A DNA stretch of 64,000 nt from Gloeocapsopsis sp. IPPAS B-1203 (GCF_002749975.1 NZ_PEIG01000006.1:186001-250000), one strand, 5' to 3'. Positions 54,992 to 64,000 are shown, numbered from the stretch's first letter. Notes: a model not told the origin generated them from the letters alone. Translations and numbers: made by a program.

Positions 54992-55120
54992 TTAACGCGT
55001 TTGTTGTGTTGCTACAGGTTCAGCCCCAGGAATAGTAATATCAATTGGTGTAACTTCTGATGCTAGTACTATCAATAGAGGTTGCATTCCAAAAGCATTA
55101 TTAATAACTAAAGTCACTTT
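54992..55120 (-). pseudogene. Decayed 3' end of the M16 peptidase gene between RTX copies
   Basis: On the minus strand 42 codons read KVTLVINNAFGMQPLLIVLA then SEVTPIDITIPGAEPVATQQ, ending in TR and a stop at 54992-54994. This matches the C-terminus of the inactive M16 protein encoded at 58468-59970 (LVTLVVGNASAIQPPLTALA and SEVTSIDITIPEPKPVATQQ). No start or upstream part is present. It lies 14 bp beyond the RTX copy 2 stop. The rest of the 54649-55134 gap resembles the gap 58084-58467. Confidence 0.9.
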
Positions 55121-55134
55121 GAAAACACAGAAGT

Positions 55135-58083
55135 TTAAGAAATTATCTGAGTAATATCAGTATCAACTAGTAGTGTTGCCGCACCAGCAGTAAACTGATT
55201 GTACCTGATGCCATCCAGTGTTGTTTCGTTACCACGAATCCATCCTTGTCCAGTAGATGTCACCGAGTCGCCAGCATTACCATTGACAATCAAGCGATTG
55301 GTAGTATCTGAAAGATTGAGTAAGTTTAAGCGCGTCAGGATAAGGTTGTTGTTACCTGTACCAGTCAGATCGATAAGTTCAATACTGCGAATTTGATTGC
55401 GGGGTAGAGTTGTGAAGTCAATTGTGATGCCATTAGTATCAACAGTAAGAGTATCTATACCACTACCACCATCGAGACGGCGATCGCGCACGCCAAAACT
55501 AAGAGTATCATCACCTGCACCACCGTAGAGAACATCAACACCACGCCCACCGATCAGGCGATCGTTCCCGCGCCCACCGATAAGGACATCATCGCCATTA
55601 GTACCAATGAGAGTATCATCGCCATCAGTACCCAGGTGGGTAACAGAGTTTGTAAAATCGCGACCAAAAATAACGTAGCTTTCTCCGGCGTCCGTATCAT
55701 TAGGATCAGCACCAGCAGAGCCAATAATCAAATCGTCAAAGCCATCGCCATCAATATCTCCCGCACTGCTAACAGAGCTTCCTGAGAGGTCAAATACATC
55801 AATACCATTAATGACAAAACCATTGTTACCGCCAAGTGTTGCTAAATCGAGATTTGCATTAAATCCTGACGCTTTGCCAAAGATAACGTAACTTTGTCCC
55901 GCATTTGTTTGAAAATTGGGGTCAGCCGAGGGCGCACCAATAATCAAATCATCGAAGCCATCTCCGTTGATATCACCTGCACTGCTAACAGATCCTCCTA
56001 AGCCGTCATCAGCCTCAACACCATTAATGACAAATCCGTTGCTACCGTTGAGTGTCGTCAAGTCGAGATTTGCATTAAATCCTGACGCTTTGCCAAAGAT
56101 AACGTAGCTTTTTCCTGCATTATTTTGATTATTGGGGTCAGCCGAGGGCGCACCAATAATCAAATCATCGAAGCCATCTCCGTTGATATCACCTGCACTG
56201 CTAGCAGATCCTCCTAAGCCGTCATCAGCCTCAACACCATTAACGACAAATCCGTTGCTACCGTTGAGTGTCGCCAAGTCGAGATTTGCATTAAATCCTG
56301 ACGCTTTGCCAAAGATAACGTAGCTTTTTCCTGCATTATTTTGATTATTGGGGTCAGCCGAGGGCGCACTAACAATTAGGTCATCAAAGCCATCACCATT
56401 AATATCTCCCGCATTGCTACCTCTACCTAATCCATCATATTCATCAATATCACTAATAGTAAAGCCATTGTTACCGTTGAGTTGTGCCGAAGAGAGACTT
56501 GCACCAAATCCAGATGCTTTGCCAAAGATGACGTAGCTTTGTCCAGAGCTGAGATCATAGCTGAGATCATAGGTAGGTGAGCCAATAATCAAGTCATCAA
56601 AGCCATCACCGTTGATATCTCCCGCACTGCTAACTGAGGAGCCATCTGTAGTAAATGTAAAACCATTGCTGCCATCAAGTTCTACCAAGTCGAGAGTTGC
56701 ATCAAACTCTGATGCTCTACCAAAGATGACGTAGCTTTGTCCAGAGCTGAAATCATAGGCACGTGAGCCAATAATCAAGTCATCGAAGCCATCACCGTTG
56801 ACATCTCCTGCACTGCTCACTAACACACTGCCTGAAATGCGATTGATAACAAAGCCATTGCTACCATTGAGTGTTGCTAAATCGAAAGTTGCATTAAACC
56901 CAGATGCTTTACCAAAGATAACGTAGCTTTGTCCCTCCTGAGGTCTAGGATCATATCTACTATTAGGAGCGCTAATACCAATAATTAGGTCATCAAAGCC
57001 ATCACCGTTAACATCTCCTGCATTACTAATAGCTCCTCCTGAGTTAATCACAAAGCCATTGTTGCCATTGAGTGTTGCAAGATCGATTTCATCATCTGTG
57101 AACTTAAAATAGTTACCGTTCAAACTCAGTGAGGAACTTCCTTGGACGATCGCAATCAACTCATCCACTTCTCCATTAACTTGGCGGAAGATTGCAGTTC
57201 CTGCAGGTAAATTTCCTCCTCCAGAGAAAGCTCTTAAGATATAATCAGTTCGTTTGCCGTTGAGACGGATTAAATCATCGTTAATGTTGAAATCAGTAAT
57301 TAATGCATAGTCGTTAAATCCTGGAGTGATGCTGTTGCGATCGTCATAAAACACAGTTGTGGCATTTCCTAAAACAAACGTATCTCTGCCACTACCACCT
57401 GTGAGCGTGTCTTTGTCACCTACAGTCCCATCAGTGCCAAAGAGAAAATCATTACCTGCATTCCCAATCAGTAAATCATTACCTGCCCTACCATAGAGTC
57501 CATTGTCAGATGAATTTCCAGTAATTGTGTTATTGAGATTGTTACCAGTACCAGTACCAATGCCAATAAAAGGAAAAACCCTATCTGTTATGGTTAAATT
57601 CTCTAAGTTAGCACTTAACTCGTATCTGACAGTGGCGGAATTGTAATAGTCTAAAATTACAGTGTCGATGCCTGAGTTAGCCGCTTCAATAATCTGTGAA
57701 GTACTGTAACCATCTATGATGTAAGTATCATCACCATCACCACCATACAAAACCTTTTGCCCATATCCTCCACTGAGCGTGTCATTCCCCGCACCGCCGT
57801 AGAGTGTATCATTGCCGTCAACTCCATAGAGAACATCATCGCCTAGACCGCCATAGAGTATATTATTGCCGTTACCTCCATAGAGAATATCATCGTCTAA
57901 ACCTCCATAAAGAGTATCATCACCATTACCACCCCGAAGCGTATCTTTTCCTCTACCTCCGTAGAGAACGTCATTGCCTCTTCTACCTAAAAGCAAGTCA
58001 TCGCCTGCAAAACCAAACAATGTGTCATCATTTTGATTTCCGCTAAGAGTATCGTTGCCCGAAGTACCTTTAATAGTTGCCAT
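55135..58083 (-). CDS. Giant RTX/FG-GAP calcium-binding protein, copy 2
   Basis: This is a 982-residue paralog of the protein at 51616-54648 with the same order: N-terminal RTX repeats (LLGRRGNDVLYGGRGKDTLR), a linker with DTFVLGNATTVFYDDRNS, seven FG-GAP repeats (SSAGDINGDGFDDLIIG) and a second RTX block with an almost identical C-terminus. Two adjacent FG-GAP blades at about 55915-56350 are nearly identical 216-bp units. No signal peptide is seen; secretion by a type I system is inferred from the RTX signature. It is likely a calcium-stabilised cell-surface or extracellular protein. The inactive M16 peptidase gene lies 384 bp upstream on the same strand. Confidence 0.85.
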   Translation of the reverse strand: MATIKGTSGNDTLSGNQNDDTLFGFAGDDLLLGRRGNDVLYGGRGKDTLRGGNGDDTLYGGLDDDILYGGNGNNILYGGLGDDVLYGVDGNDTLYGGAGNDTLSGGYGQKVLYGGDGDDTYIIDGYSTSQIIEAANSGIDTVILDYYNSATVRYELSANLENLTITDRVFPFIGIGTGTGNNLNNTITGNSSDNGLYGRAGNDLLIGNAGNDFLFGTDGTVGDKDTLTGGSGRDTFVLGNATTVFYDDRNSITPGFNDYALITDFNINDDLIRLNGKRTDYILRAFSGGGNLPAGTAIFRQVNGEVDELIAIVQGSSSLSLNGNYFKFTDDEIDLATLNGNNGFVINSGGAISNAGDVNGDGFDDLIIGISAPNSRYDPRPQEGQSYVIFGKASGFNATFDLATLNGSNGFVINRISGSVLVSSAGDVNGDGFDDLIIGSRAYDFSSGQSYVIFGRASEFDATLDLVELDGSNGFTFTTDGSSVSSAGDINGDGFDDLIIGSPTYDLSYDLSSGQSYVIFGKASGFGASLSSAQLNGNNGFTISDIDEYDGLGRGSNAGDINGDGFDDLIVSAPSADPNNQNNAGKSYVIFGKASGFNANLDLATLNGSNGFVVNGVEADDGLGGSASSAGDINGDGFDDLIIGAPSADPNNQNNAGKSYVIFGKASGFNANLDLTTLNGSNGFVINGVEADDGLGGSVSSAGDINGDGFDDLIIGAPSADPNFQTNAGQSYVIFGKASGFNANLDLATLGGNNGFVINGIDVFDLSGSSVSSAGDIDGDGFDDLIIGSAGADPNDTDAGESYVIFGRDFTNSVTHLGTDGDDTLIGTNGDDVLIGGRGNDRLIGGRGVDVLYGGAGDDTLSFGVRDRRLDGGSGIDTLTVDTNGITIDFTTLPRNQIRSIELIDLTGTGNNNLILTRLNLLNLSDTTNRLIVNGNAGDSVTSTGQGWIRGNETTLDGIRYNQFTAGAATLLVDTDITQIIS
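55915..56350. repeat. 216-bp tandem repeat encoding FG-GAP blades
   Basis: Two successive 216-bp units (72 codons), each starting near GTCAGCCGAGGGCGCACCAA, are almost identical; a third unit to the right (from 56352) shares only its edge. The period equals one propeller blade. This is a recent blade duplication in RTX copy 2. Confidence 0.75.
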
Positions 58084-58467
58084 AAATTTGTTGCCTGCAA
58101 TATTGAAACAAAAAACAGGTGAGTATGAATATTTATTGACAGCAAAATCCTACTGTCTCCCTCACAAATATTGTCGGGAAGCAGGAATTAAGAAATTGAA
58201 TTAAGAAAAATTTTTCCTCAATGTATGTATTTTGAGATTAATTGAATAGTCAATCTCTAAATATAAATTTTTTATAAAGGGAAAAAGAAGTTTATCGCTC
58301 AAACATAAAGTTTTAGTAAACTATTAGTAAGTAGATATGTATAAAAAATAAAGGTAGTAGTAAACATAATAGTAATATTGCGCATCTTAATACTAAGAAA
58401 AAGAAAAGCTCCCTATCGATTTTTCTTATAATCGGGGGAGCAAGACCTGATTTATGCAGAAGTCTAA

Positions 58468-59970
58468 TTAACGATTTTGTTGTGTTGCAACTGGTTTTGG
58501 TTCGGGAATTGTAATATCAATTGATGTAACTTCTGATGCTAGTGCTGTTAATGGCGGTTGAATTGCACTGGCGTTACCCACAACCAAAGTGACTAAGTTT
58601 TCGGGTTTGAGGTGAGTTTGAGCGACACGTTGAATATCTTCAGCAGTAGTTGCTTCAACAGCTTGACGATAGCGGAAGAGAAAATCTGCGGGATAGCCGT
58701 AGTATTCATAACGTAAAAGTCGCGTTAGAGTTTGTGCCGGATCTTCAAAGTTGAAAACGAAAGAATTAAGAACTGAATCTTTCGCTAAAGCAAGTTCTTC
58801 TGGTGTTACCAATTCTGTTTTGAGGCGTTCAATTTCTGTTTGCATTGCTTGAATAAAAGACACTGTGGCATCAGATCGAGTTTGTCCGCCAGCAATAAAT
58901 AAACCAGGGTAGTCATAACGCGGACTCCACGCACCGTACACCGAGTAAGCTAAACCTTGACGCGATCGCACATTATTAAATAACCGCCCGCCAAAGCCAT
59001 TTAATACCCCATTTAAAACATCTAGTGCAGCATAATCAGGACTATTAAATTGACCGCCTAAGTGACCGATTTGCAAGTAACTTTGTGTTAGTTGCGGCTG
59101 ATCTACCAAGAAAATACCACCAAGCTTTGCTTGACACACTGTTGGTAACTGCGGTAGTTGCATTCCAGGATTGGGTTGCCACTCAGCAAAATACTTTTGA
59201 ATCAGCGATCGCATTTGTTGCGAGTCAAAATCACCCACAATTCCCAAAATCATATTATTGGGGTAAAAATACTCGCGATAAAAATTAACGACATCTTCCC
59301 GCGCAACATTATCTACAGTTTGATACTCTGGAATTCGCGCATAAGGACTGTCATCACCGTAAATCAACTTCTGAAATTCCCGCTGAGCAATGCTACCTGG
59401 TTCATCATTCCGTCGTGCAATACTACCGCGTAACTGCGTTTTTGCTAAATCTAATTTATCCTGCGCAAACACTGGCTGACGGATCACCTCAGCAAACAGC
59501 CCAAAAACTGTTTCGAGATCTTCACTTAAGGCATCAAAACTTGCCGAACCCGAAGCGGTACTAATCGATGTTTCCACCGTAGCCGCCCGTTGTTCTAATA
59601 ACTCATTAAGTTCATCACCTGAATGCTGTTTTGTTCCTCCGGTTCGCATCACGGTTCCCGTCAAACCAGCTAAACCAGTTTTCTGGGCACTTTCCCAGCG
59701 TTGCCCAGTGCGAAACAACGCCGTACCACTCACCAAGGGCAACTCGCGATCTTCTAACAGATACACAATCATGCCATTATCCGTAACAAAGCGCGTATAC
59801 TCTGGTAACTGAACCTCTGGCAATGGCGCAAACTGCAACTCAGTAAAATGTACAGCACCCGCAACTGCAGGCAAGCGCAACATTACTACCAACAGCAGCG
59901 CTACCAACCACAACCCAATCCAGTTAACACCCCGCTGATTTCGACTTGTACCAACCCACTGCATCAACAT
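58468..59970 (-). CDS. M16 peptidase family, inactive partner subunit
   Basis: This is a 500-residue exported protein with an N-terminal hydrophobic segment (GLWLVALLLVVMLRLPAVAG). It has the two-domain M16 fold, but the zinc motif HXXEH is missing: the matching stretch reads KTGLAGLTGTVMRTGGTK. The C-terminal half keeps the paired Arg/Tyr substrate motif (RSRQGLAYSVYGAW). In two-subunit M16 peptidases one chain carries zinc and the other helps bind substrate, and this gene fits the second role. The next gene upstream on this strand encodes the HXXEH-containing chain. ATG at 59970 is preferred over a TTG two codons earlier. A decayed copy of its 3' end lies at 54992-55120. Confidence 0.88.
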   Translation of the reverse strand: MLMQWVGTSRNQRGVNWIGLWLVALLLVVMLRLPAVAGAVHFTELQFAPLPEVQLPEYTRFVTDNGMIVYLLEDRELPLVSGTALFRTGQRWESAQKTGLAGLTGTVMRTGGTKQHSGDELNELLEQRAATVETSISTASGSASFDALSEDLETVFGLFAEVIRQPVFAQDKLDLAKTQLRGSIARRNDEPGSIAQREFQKLIYGDDSPYARIPEYQTVDNVAREDVVNFYREYFYPNNMILGIVGDFDSQQMRSLIQKYFAEWQPNPGMQLPQLPTVCQAKLGGIFLVDQPQLTQSYLQIGHLGGQFNSPDYAALDVLNGVLNGFGGRLFNNVRSRQGLAYSVYGAWSPRYDYPGLFIAGGQTRSDATVSFIQAMQTEIERLKTELVTPEELALAKDSVLNSFVFNFEDPAQTLTRLLRYEYYGYPADFLFRYRQAVEATTAEDIQRVAQTHLKPENLVTLVVGNASAIQPPLTALASEVTSIDITIPEPKPVATQQNR

Positions 59971-60004
59971 TCCCAAATTCCTTATTATTTAATCTCTGCG
60001 TTAC

Positions 60005-60061
60005 GCCACTTTCCTCAACGGGAAACTCGGGGACTGGGGGTTCACCCCCGTATGGAAGTGG
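60005..60061. repeat. Palindromic GCCACT...AGTGG repeat between M16 genes
   Basis: GCCACT (60005-60010), GGGGG-ttca-CCCCC (60036-60049) and AGTGG (60057-60061) repeat the architecture of 42466-42507. It lies in the 120-bp spacer between the two M16 genes and would fold in their joint transcript. Confidence 0.5.
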
Positions 60062-60090
60062 TTCCTCTGTGCCAAGTTCGGTTTGTTCTC

Positions 60091-61662
60091 TCAAGCCTGC
60101 GGCACCAACCGCCCCACTGTACGATTTTGTGCTGTAAAACTCGCCTGCGCCACGCGCTGAACATCAGCAGCCGTCACTGCCTGAATCGCCTCCAACTCCT
60201 TAAACAAATTACGCCAAGAGCCAGTTTTTACTTCATATTCCAATAACAACTGCGCCATCCCCATATTTGATTGCAGCGATCGCAATAATCCAGCCCTTGC
60301 TTGCGTTTTCACACGATCTAACTCAACAGCAGAGACAGGTTCCGTCTTTAAACGTTCAATCTCTTTTCTTAACGCTGCACCGACTTCGTTTGCGGTATGA
60401 CCAGGAGCCGTCAAAGCATAAAATAACATGACATTTTGGTGCTTATCACCTGGAAATCCACTAAAACCTTGAGCAGAAAGAGCAAGTTGCTGTCGTTCAA
60501 CTAAAGATCTATACAACCGCGACGTGCGACCATCACTGAGTAATCTACCAATGATGTCATAAGTAACATGATCCGGATCGTTAATGGCAGGACGATGATA
60601 ACCTTCTAAATACCACGGCTGCGATCGCAAACGCAATTCAAATTCCCGCTGTCGCTTTTGCGGCGGTTCAGATACTTGCACTGGAGGGGCGGCAGGTTTT
60701 GCTTTGTAGCGACCAAAGTAAGTTTGTGCTAACTGTTGTACGCGATCGGCTTCAACATCACCAATCACGGCAATTGTTAAATTACTTGGTACGTAGTGCG
60801 TATCAAAAAAATCTTGTAAGTCTTGCCGCGTTAAGTTGCGGATGTCTTCTTCGTAACCAATTACTGGACGACGATAAGGATGCTTTGTAAATGCAGTATC
60901 AAGAAACTTCTCCACCATTTGACCGATAGGAGAATTATCAACTCTTAATCGCCGTTCTTCCAGAATGACATCTTTTTCTTGATAAAACTCACGGAACACA
61001 GGTTCTAGAAATCGCTCCGACTCTAACGACATCCACAGTTCTAATTTATTACTCGGAAAACTGTAGAAATAGCGCGTTGCATCTGCTGAGGTATTGGCAT
61101 TTAAACCAACACCACCGGCTTGTTCAACTATTTGCCCTAGTTCGTTTTGCTTGACAAAACTTTGCGCTTGGGCTTGCACTTTTTCAAATTCTGCTTGCAA
61201 ACGGGCGACTTCAGCTTTGTTTCCCCTGGCTTGTGCCGTGCGAATTTGGGCATCGAGTTCATCTAAGCGATCTAAGAGTGGTTTTTCTGCTTCGTAATCT
61301 GTTGTGCCGATGCGCTGTGTTCCCTTAAATGCTAAATGCTCTAAATAGTGAGCAATTCCTGTTTTGCCATCGGGTTCATCTGCACCACCGACATCAGCAT
61401 AGGTGAGAAACGAAACAACAGGCGCTCGATGGCGTTCTAAAACAATAAATTTTATGCCATTTTCTAGACGAAACTCACTTAGTTGATCGATGACGCGATC
61501 CAAATAAGGCTGGATCGATGTCTCCGGTGTGGGTGTTTGCGTACGGGCGATCGCATTTGCTGGCAACGACGCCCAAGAAAACAAAATAATTATTAAGAAA
61601 GTGAAGATCTGCCATCTTACATGATGAGGTAAGAACAATTGGCAGCAACGTTTCAAACTCAT
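60091..61662 (-). CDS. M16 zinc peptidase, active subunit
   Basis: This is a 523-residue exported protein with an N-terminal hydrophobic segment (WQIFTFLIIILFSWASLPA). The inverted zinc motif HXXEH is present as IAHYLEHLAFKGT, and a downstream Glu (for example in SLESERFLEPVFREFYQE) fits the third ligand. An insert of coiled-coil type (LDELDAQIRTAQARGNKAEV) follows the zinc motif and is seen in many cyanobacterial relatives. The C-terminal half is the non-catalytic M16 domain. With the inactive chain encoded next to it, it should form a peptidase in the periplasm or on the cell surface. The start is ATG at 61662. Confidence 0.9.
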   Translation of the reverse strand: MSLKRCCQLFLPHHVRWQIFTFLIIILFSWASLPANAIARTQTPTPETSIQPYLDRVIDQLSEFRLENGIKFIVLERHRAPVVSFLTYADVGGADEPDGKTGIAHYLEHLAFKGTQRIGTTDYEAEKPLLDRLDELDAQIRTAQARGNKAEVARLQAEFEKVQAQAQSFVKQNELGQIVEQAGGVGLNANTSADATRYFYSFPSNKLELWMSLESERFLEPVFREFYQEKDVILEERRLRVDNSPIGQMVEKFLDTAFTKHPYRRPVIGYEEDIRNLTRQDLQDFFDTHYVPSNLTIAVIGDVEADRVQQLAQTYFGRYKAKPAAPPVQVSEPPQKRQREFELRLRSQPWYLEGYHRPAINDPDHVTYDIIGRLLSDGRTSRLYRSLVERQQLALSAQGFSGFPGDKHQNVMLFYALTAPGHTANEVGAALRKEIERLKTEPVSAVELDRVKTQARAGLLRSLQSNMGMAQLLLEYEVKTGSWRNLFKELEAIQAVTAADVQRVAQASFTAQNRTVGRLVPQA

Positions 61663-61789
61663 AAGTCACAATAAAAGTACTTTTCCAGGATAGATCCCTT
61701 AACGATCTATTACACTTTCAGCGGGGAATCTGCTTGATAGTAGAAAATATCGCTACAAGTGGCACTGCAATCATACAGGCATTAAGTCT

Positions 61790-62407
61790 ATGCAAGTTTT
61801 TCATCGTCCTTCTCAATCTGAAGAATCTTCCCGCGATCGCATTTTAAAAGCAGCACAGCGGTTATTTGCTCGTCAAGGCTATGATGGCACAACAACGCGC
61901 GACTTAGCCGTTGCCGCAGGTGTCGCGGAAGGAACCCTATTCCGTCATTTTACGAATAAAAAAGCGATTTTGATTGAAATTGCTACGCAAGGTTGGGTGG
62001 AAATTCTCACCGATCTTCTCACCGAATTAAGCGAAATGGGTAGTTACAAAGCAGTAGCACAAGTGATGCAGCGTCGGATGTGGAATTTTCACAAAAATGC
62101 GGATATGATGCGGGTTTGCTTTATGGAAGCGCAGTTTCATCCTGATTTACGCGATCGCATTCAAGCTGAAGTAATTAATAAAATGACTGATGTTGCTGAG
62201 GCATTCTTCCAAACTGCAATGGATCGGGGAATTTACCGTAAAACGAATCCGAAAATTGTCGCCCAAGTATTTTTAGGAATGTTTGCGATCGCTGGTTTTA
62301 GTCACAATACACTCATGGAACCAGATGCTTCTCCCAAAGATATGCAAGAAATGGCGGAAGGACTCGCGGATATTTTTCTTAATGGTGTGTTAGAGAGGGG
62401 CGAGTAG
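61790..62407 (+). CDS. TetR/AcrR family transcriptional regulator
   Basis: This is a 205-residue regulator. The N-terminal helix-turn-helix is SRDRILKAAQRLFARQGYDG followed by TTTRDLAVAAGVAEGTLFRH and FTNKKAILIEI. The C-terminal ligand-binding helices include NADMMRVCFMEAQFHPDLRD. The ligand is unknown. It is divergent from the active M16 gene with 127 bp between the starts, so it could control that gene, and it is followed by the aminopeptidase gene on the same strand. Confidence 0.88.
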   Translation: MQVFHRPSQSEESSRDRILKAAQRLFARQGYDGTTTRDLAVAAGVAEGTLFRHFTNKKAILIEIATQGWVEILTDLLTELSEMGSYKAVAQVMQRRMWNFHKNADMMRVCFMEAQFHPDLRDRIQAEVINKMTDVAEAFFQTAMDRGIYRKTNPKIVAQVFLGMFAIAGFSHNTLMEPDASPKDMQEMAEGLADIFLNGVLERGE

Positions 62408-62509
62408 AGTTTTGAATTTTGAGTTTTGAGTTAACTCGTTGATAATTTGTCATTCGTGACTCAGCGCAGGAATAAAACGAATGTATGGTATTTGGTTTTG
62501 CTTTGGTTT

Positions 62510-63895
62510 ATGAATATTCAGGATATTGATGGGTCGCTTGCGGATGTTTTGGGCGATCGCCGTCGGCGATTGGCTGAAATTTTTGCTGCACCAGTCGTAT
62601 TATGGTCAGGGCGTCGTAGTCCGCGTAATTTTGCGGCGAATACGTTTCCGTTTCGTGCTAGTAGTCATTTTCTCTACTTTGCTGGACTACCTTTAGAAAA
62701 TGCGGCAATTTGTTTAGAAGCTGGGCAGTTAACTTTATTTATTGACGATCCATCTCCTAGTTATGCGTTGTGGCATGGAGAAACACTTTCAAAAGAAGAT
62801 ATTGCGCAAAGTATTGGGGCTGAGGCTGTTTTTCCAATGGCAGAATTATCAGCACACTTAGCTGGAGTTGCGACAATTCCTGTGCAAGATGCGGCGACTT
62901 GGACAGAACAAACGCAGTTACTTGATCGCTGGGTATTGCCAGAAAGACCGCTGGAAGGAATTGATTTAGAGTTAGCAAAAGCAATTGTTTCTCTTCGTCT
63001 TGTTCACGATGCTAGTGCATTAGCTGAGTTACGCAAAGCTGCGGCGGTGACGGTAGAGGTGCATACAGCCGGAATGGCAGCGACTCGGAGTGCTAAAACC
63101 GAAGCTGATATTCGGGCGGCAATGGAAAGTGTCATGATTGCAGAGAATATGAGTTGTGCTTATGCAAGTATTGTCACGATTCATGGGGAAGTGTTGCATA
63201 GCGACCGCTATCACAACACAGTTAAACCTGGAGACTTAATACTTGCTGATGTTGGTGCGGAGACTGCTACAGGTTGGGCATCTGATGTGACGCGGACTTG
63301 GGCAGTGGCAGGCAAATTCTCATCTACCCAAAGAGATATTTACGATATTGTTTTAGCAGCCCACGATGCTTGTATTGCCAAAGTCCATCCAGGTGTTGAG
63401 TATCGCGATCTTCACTTTCTAGCAGCAACGACGATTGCTGAAGGGTTAGTGAATTTGGGCATTTTGCAGGGTAATGCAGAAGATTTGGTAGAAAAAGATG
63501 TTCATGCATTATTTTTCCCGCATGGTGTCGGTCATTTACTCGGTTTGGATGTTCATGATATGGAAGATTTGGGAGATTTGGCAGGATACGAACCAGGAAG
63601 AACAAGAAGCGATCGCTTTGGTTTAGGGTATCTGCGTTTGGATCGTCCTTTACACCCTGGAATGCTGGTAACAATTGAACCTGGCTTTTATCAAGTTCCC
63701 GCAATTTTAAATAACTCCGAAGTCCGCACTGCATATCAAGATGCAGTTAATTGGGAACGCTTGGCGCAGTTTGCAGATGTACGCGGAATTCGGATTGAAG
63801 ATGATGTATTGGTTATGGACACAGGAAGCGAGGTATTAACCGCAGATTTGCCCACTAAAGCCGAAGATATTGAACAATTAAGTAGGTTGACATAA
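62510..63895 (+). CDS. pepP: Xaa-Pro aminopeptidase (M24B, PepP-like)
   Basis: This is a 461-residue metallopeptidase that removes N-terminal residues before proline. The N-terminal aminopeptidase-P domain (AAPVVLWSGRRSPRNFAANT, FPFRASSHFLYFAGLP) is followed by the pita-bread catalytic domain with metal ligands in LILADVGAETATGWASDVTR (two Asp), FPHGVGHLLGLDVHDM (His), LVTIEPGFY (Glu) and GIRIEDDVLV (Glu). All five ligands are present. ATG at 62510 is preferred; an in-frame TTG at 62447 would add 21 residues not typical of the family. A string of AATTTTGAGTTTTGAG repeats lies upstream. Confidence 0.92.
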   Translation: MNIQDIDGSLADVLGDRRRRLAEIFAAPVVLWSGRRSPRNFAANTFPFRASSHFLYFAGLPLENAAICLEAGQLTLFIDDPSPSYALWHGETLSKEDIAQSIGAEAVFPMAELSAHLAGVATIPVQDAATWTEQTQLLDRWVLPERPLEGIDLELAKAIVSLRLVHDASALAELRKAAAVTVEVHTAGMAATRSAKTEADIRAAMESVMIAENMSCAYASIVTIHGEVLHSDRYHNTVKPGDLILADVGAETATGWASDVTRTWAVAGKFSSTQRDIYDIVLAAHDACIAKVHPGVEYRDLHFLAATTIAEGLVNLGILQGNAEDLVEKDVHALFFPHGVGHLLGLDVHDMEDLGDLAGYEPGRTRSDRFGLGYLRLDRPLHPGMLVTIEPGFYQVPAILNNSEVRTAYQDAVNWERLAQFADVRGIRIEDDVLVMDTGSEVLTADLPTKAEDIEQLSRLT

Positions 63896-63917
63896 TTAAA
63901 CATCACATTTTTTGAAG

Positions 63918-64000
63918 TTGGGTAATGGGTAATAGGTAATTGCTAATCGGTAATGGGTAATGGGTAATTCTTAATAAGTATTTTTCCAATTACCAGTTAC
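63918..64000. repeat. TAATGGG heptamer block at the right edge
   Basis: GGGTAATGGGTAATAGGTAA and further variants are followed by CCAATTACCAGTTAC, the inverted form, up to the window end. Same STRR class as 29034-29119. Confidence 0.7.

Noticed and set aside
51680-58046. Several plus-strand frames rich in Ser/Pro or His/Tyr across the RTX genes
   Set aside because: They are antisense shadows of the glycine/aspartate-rich repeats.

Overview
The window is chromosomal DNA of a cyanobacterium. The palindrome GCGATCGC (HIP1) recurs throughout. The genes include Psb27, a cyanobacterial-type Hfq, a ComFB protein, an SLH-OprB porin, a SigG-like ECF sigma factor, CofH and a DUF3318 protein. Intergenic gaps carry short dispersed repeats, including TAATGGG/TTACCA heptamers, palindromic pieces and a MITE-like element. 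I saw no rRNA, tRNA, CRISPR array or intact transposase. I cannot name the genus securely; a Chroococcidiopsis/Gloeocapsopsis-type organism would fit, but that is only an impression.

Layout. 1-5.6 kb is an iron-siderophore uptake locus: a substrate-binding lipoprotein cut by the window edge, an AMIN-domain TonB receptor and a PchR-type AraC regulator, plus a PD-(D/E)XK protein. 5.7-8.2 kb holds a DoxX protein, an AI-2E family permease, a broken gene and a gamma-glutamylcyclotransferase-like gene. 8.2-9.7 kb is an ECF sigma/anti-sigma pair, and 9.9-11.8 kb has a small protein, ComFB and an M23 peptidase. 12-24 kb is a same-strand run of seven signalling and biosynthetic genes: GGDEF-EAL-GGDEF protein, A-PCP-reductase NRPS-like enzyme, hybrid histidine kinase, response regulator, HisKA-REC-PP2C phosphatase, GHKL ATPase and STAS protein. 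24-40 kb is mostly housekeeping: KefB-type antiporter, LysR, two GNATs, Hfq, DapF, a glycosyl hydrolase, Psb27, CofH, a GT39-like membrane protein, porin and a Crp regulator. 40.2-43.2 kb is the phosphate-sensing set PhoU-SphS-SphR.

43.6-51.5 kb is the most unusual region. Three Fur/Zur-like 7-1-7 palindromes lie in front of (i) a divergent pair, an FAD oxidoreductase and a short CobW-like P-loop protein followed by two metallophosphoesterase paralogs, (ii) a Crp-type regulator and (iii) an Asp-rich (non-zinc-type) HemB. One phosphoesterase has Cys at two normal metal-ligand positions; the other has lost nearly all ligands. A methyltransferase, a tiny Pro/Glu/Asp-rich protein, a second DoxX and SufE follow. 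I infer a metal-starvation (zinc or iron) response cluster.

51.6-61.7 kb holds two tandem giant RTX/FG-GAP proteins and an inactive/active pair of M16 peptidases. A decayed 3' end of the inactive M16 gene sits between the two RTX genes and marks the unit that was duplicated. 61.8-63.9 kb has a TetR regulator and an Xaa-Pro aminopeptidase.

A 35-bp HIP1-flanked element is found in the same reading frame inside two unrelated genes (7.95 and 49.57 kb). Each copy adds nine residues to the host protein if it arose by duplicating a HIP1 octamer.
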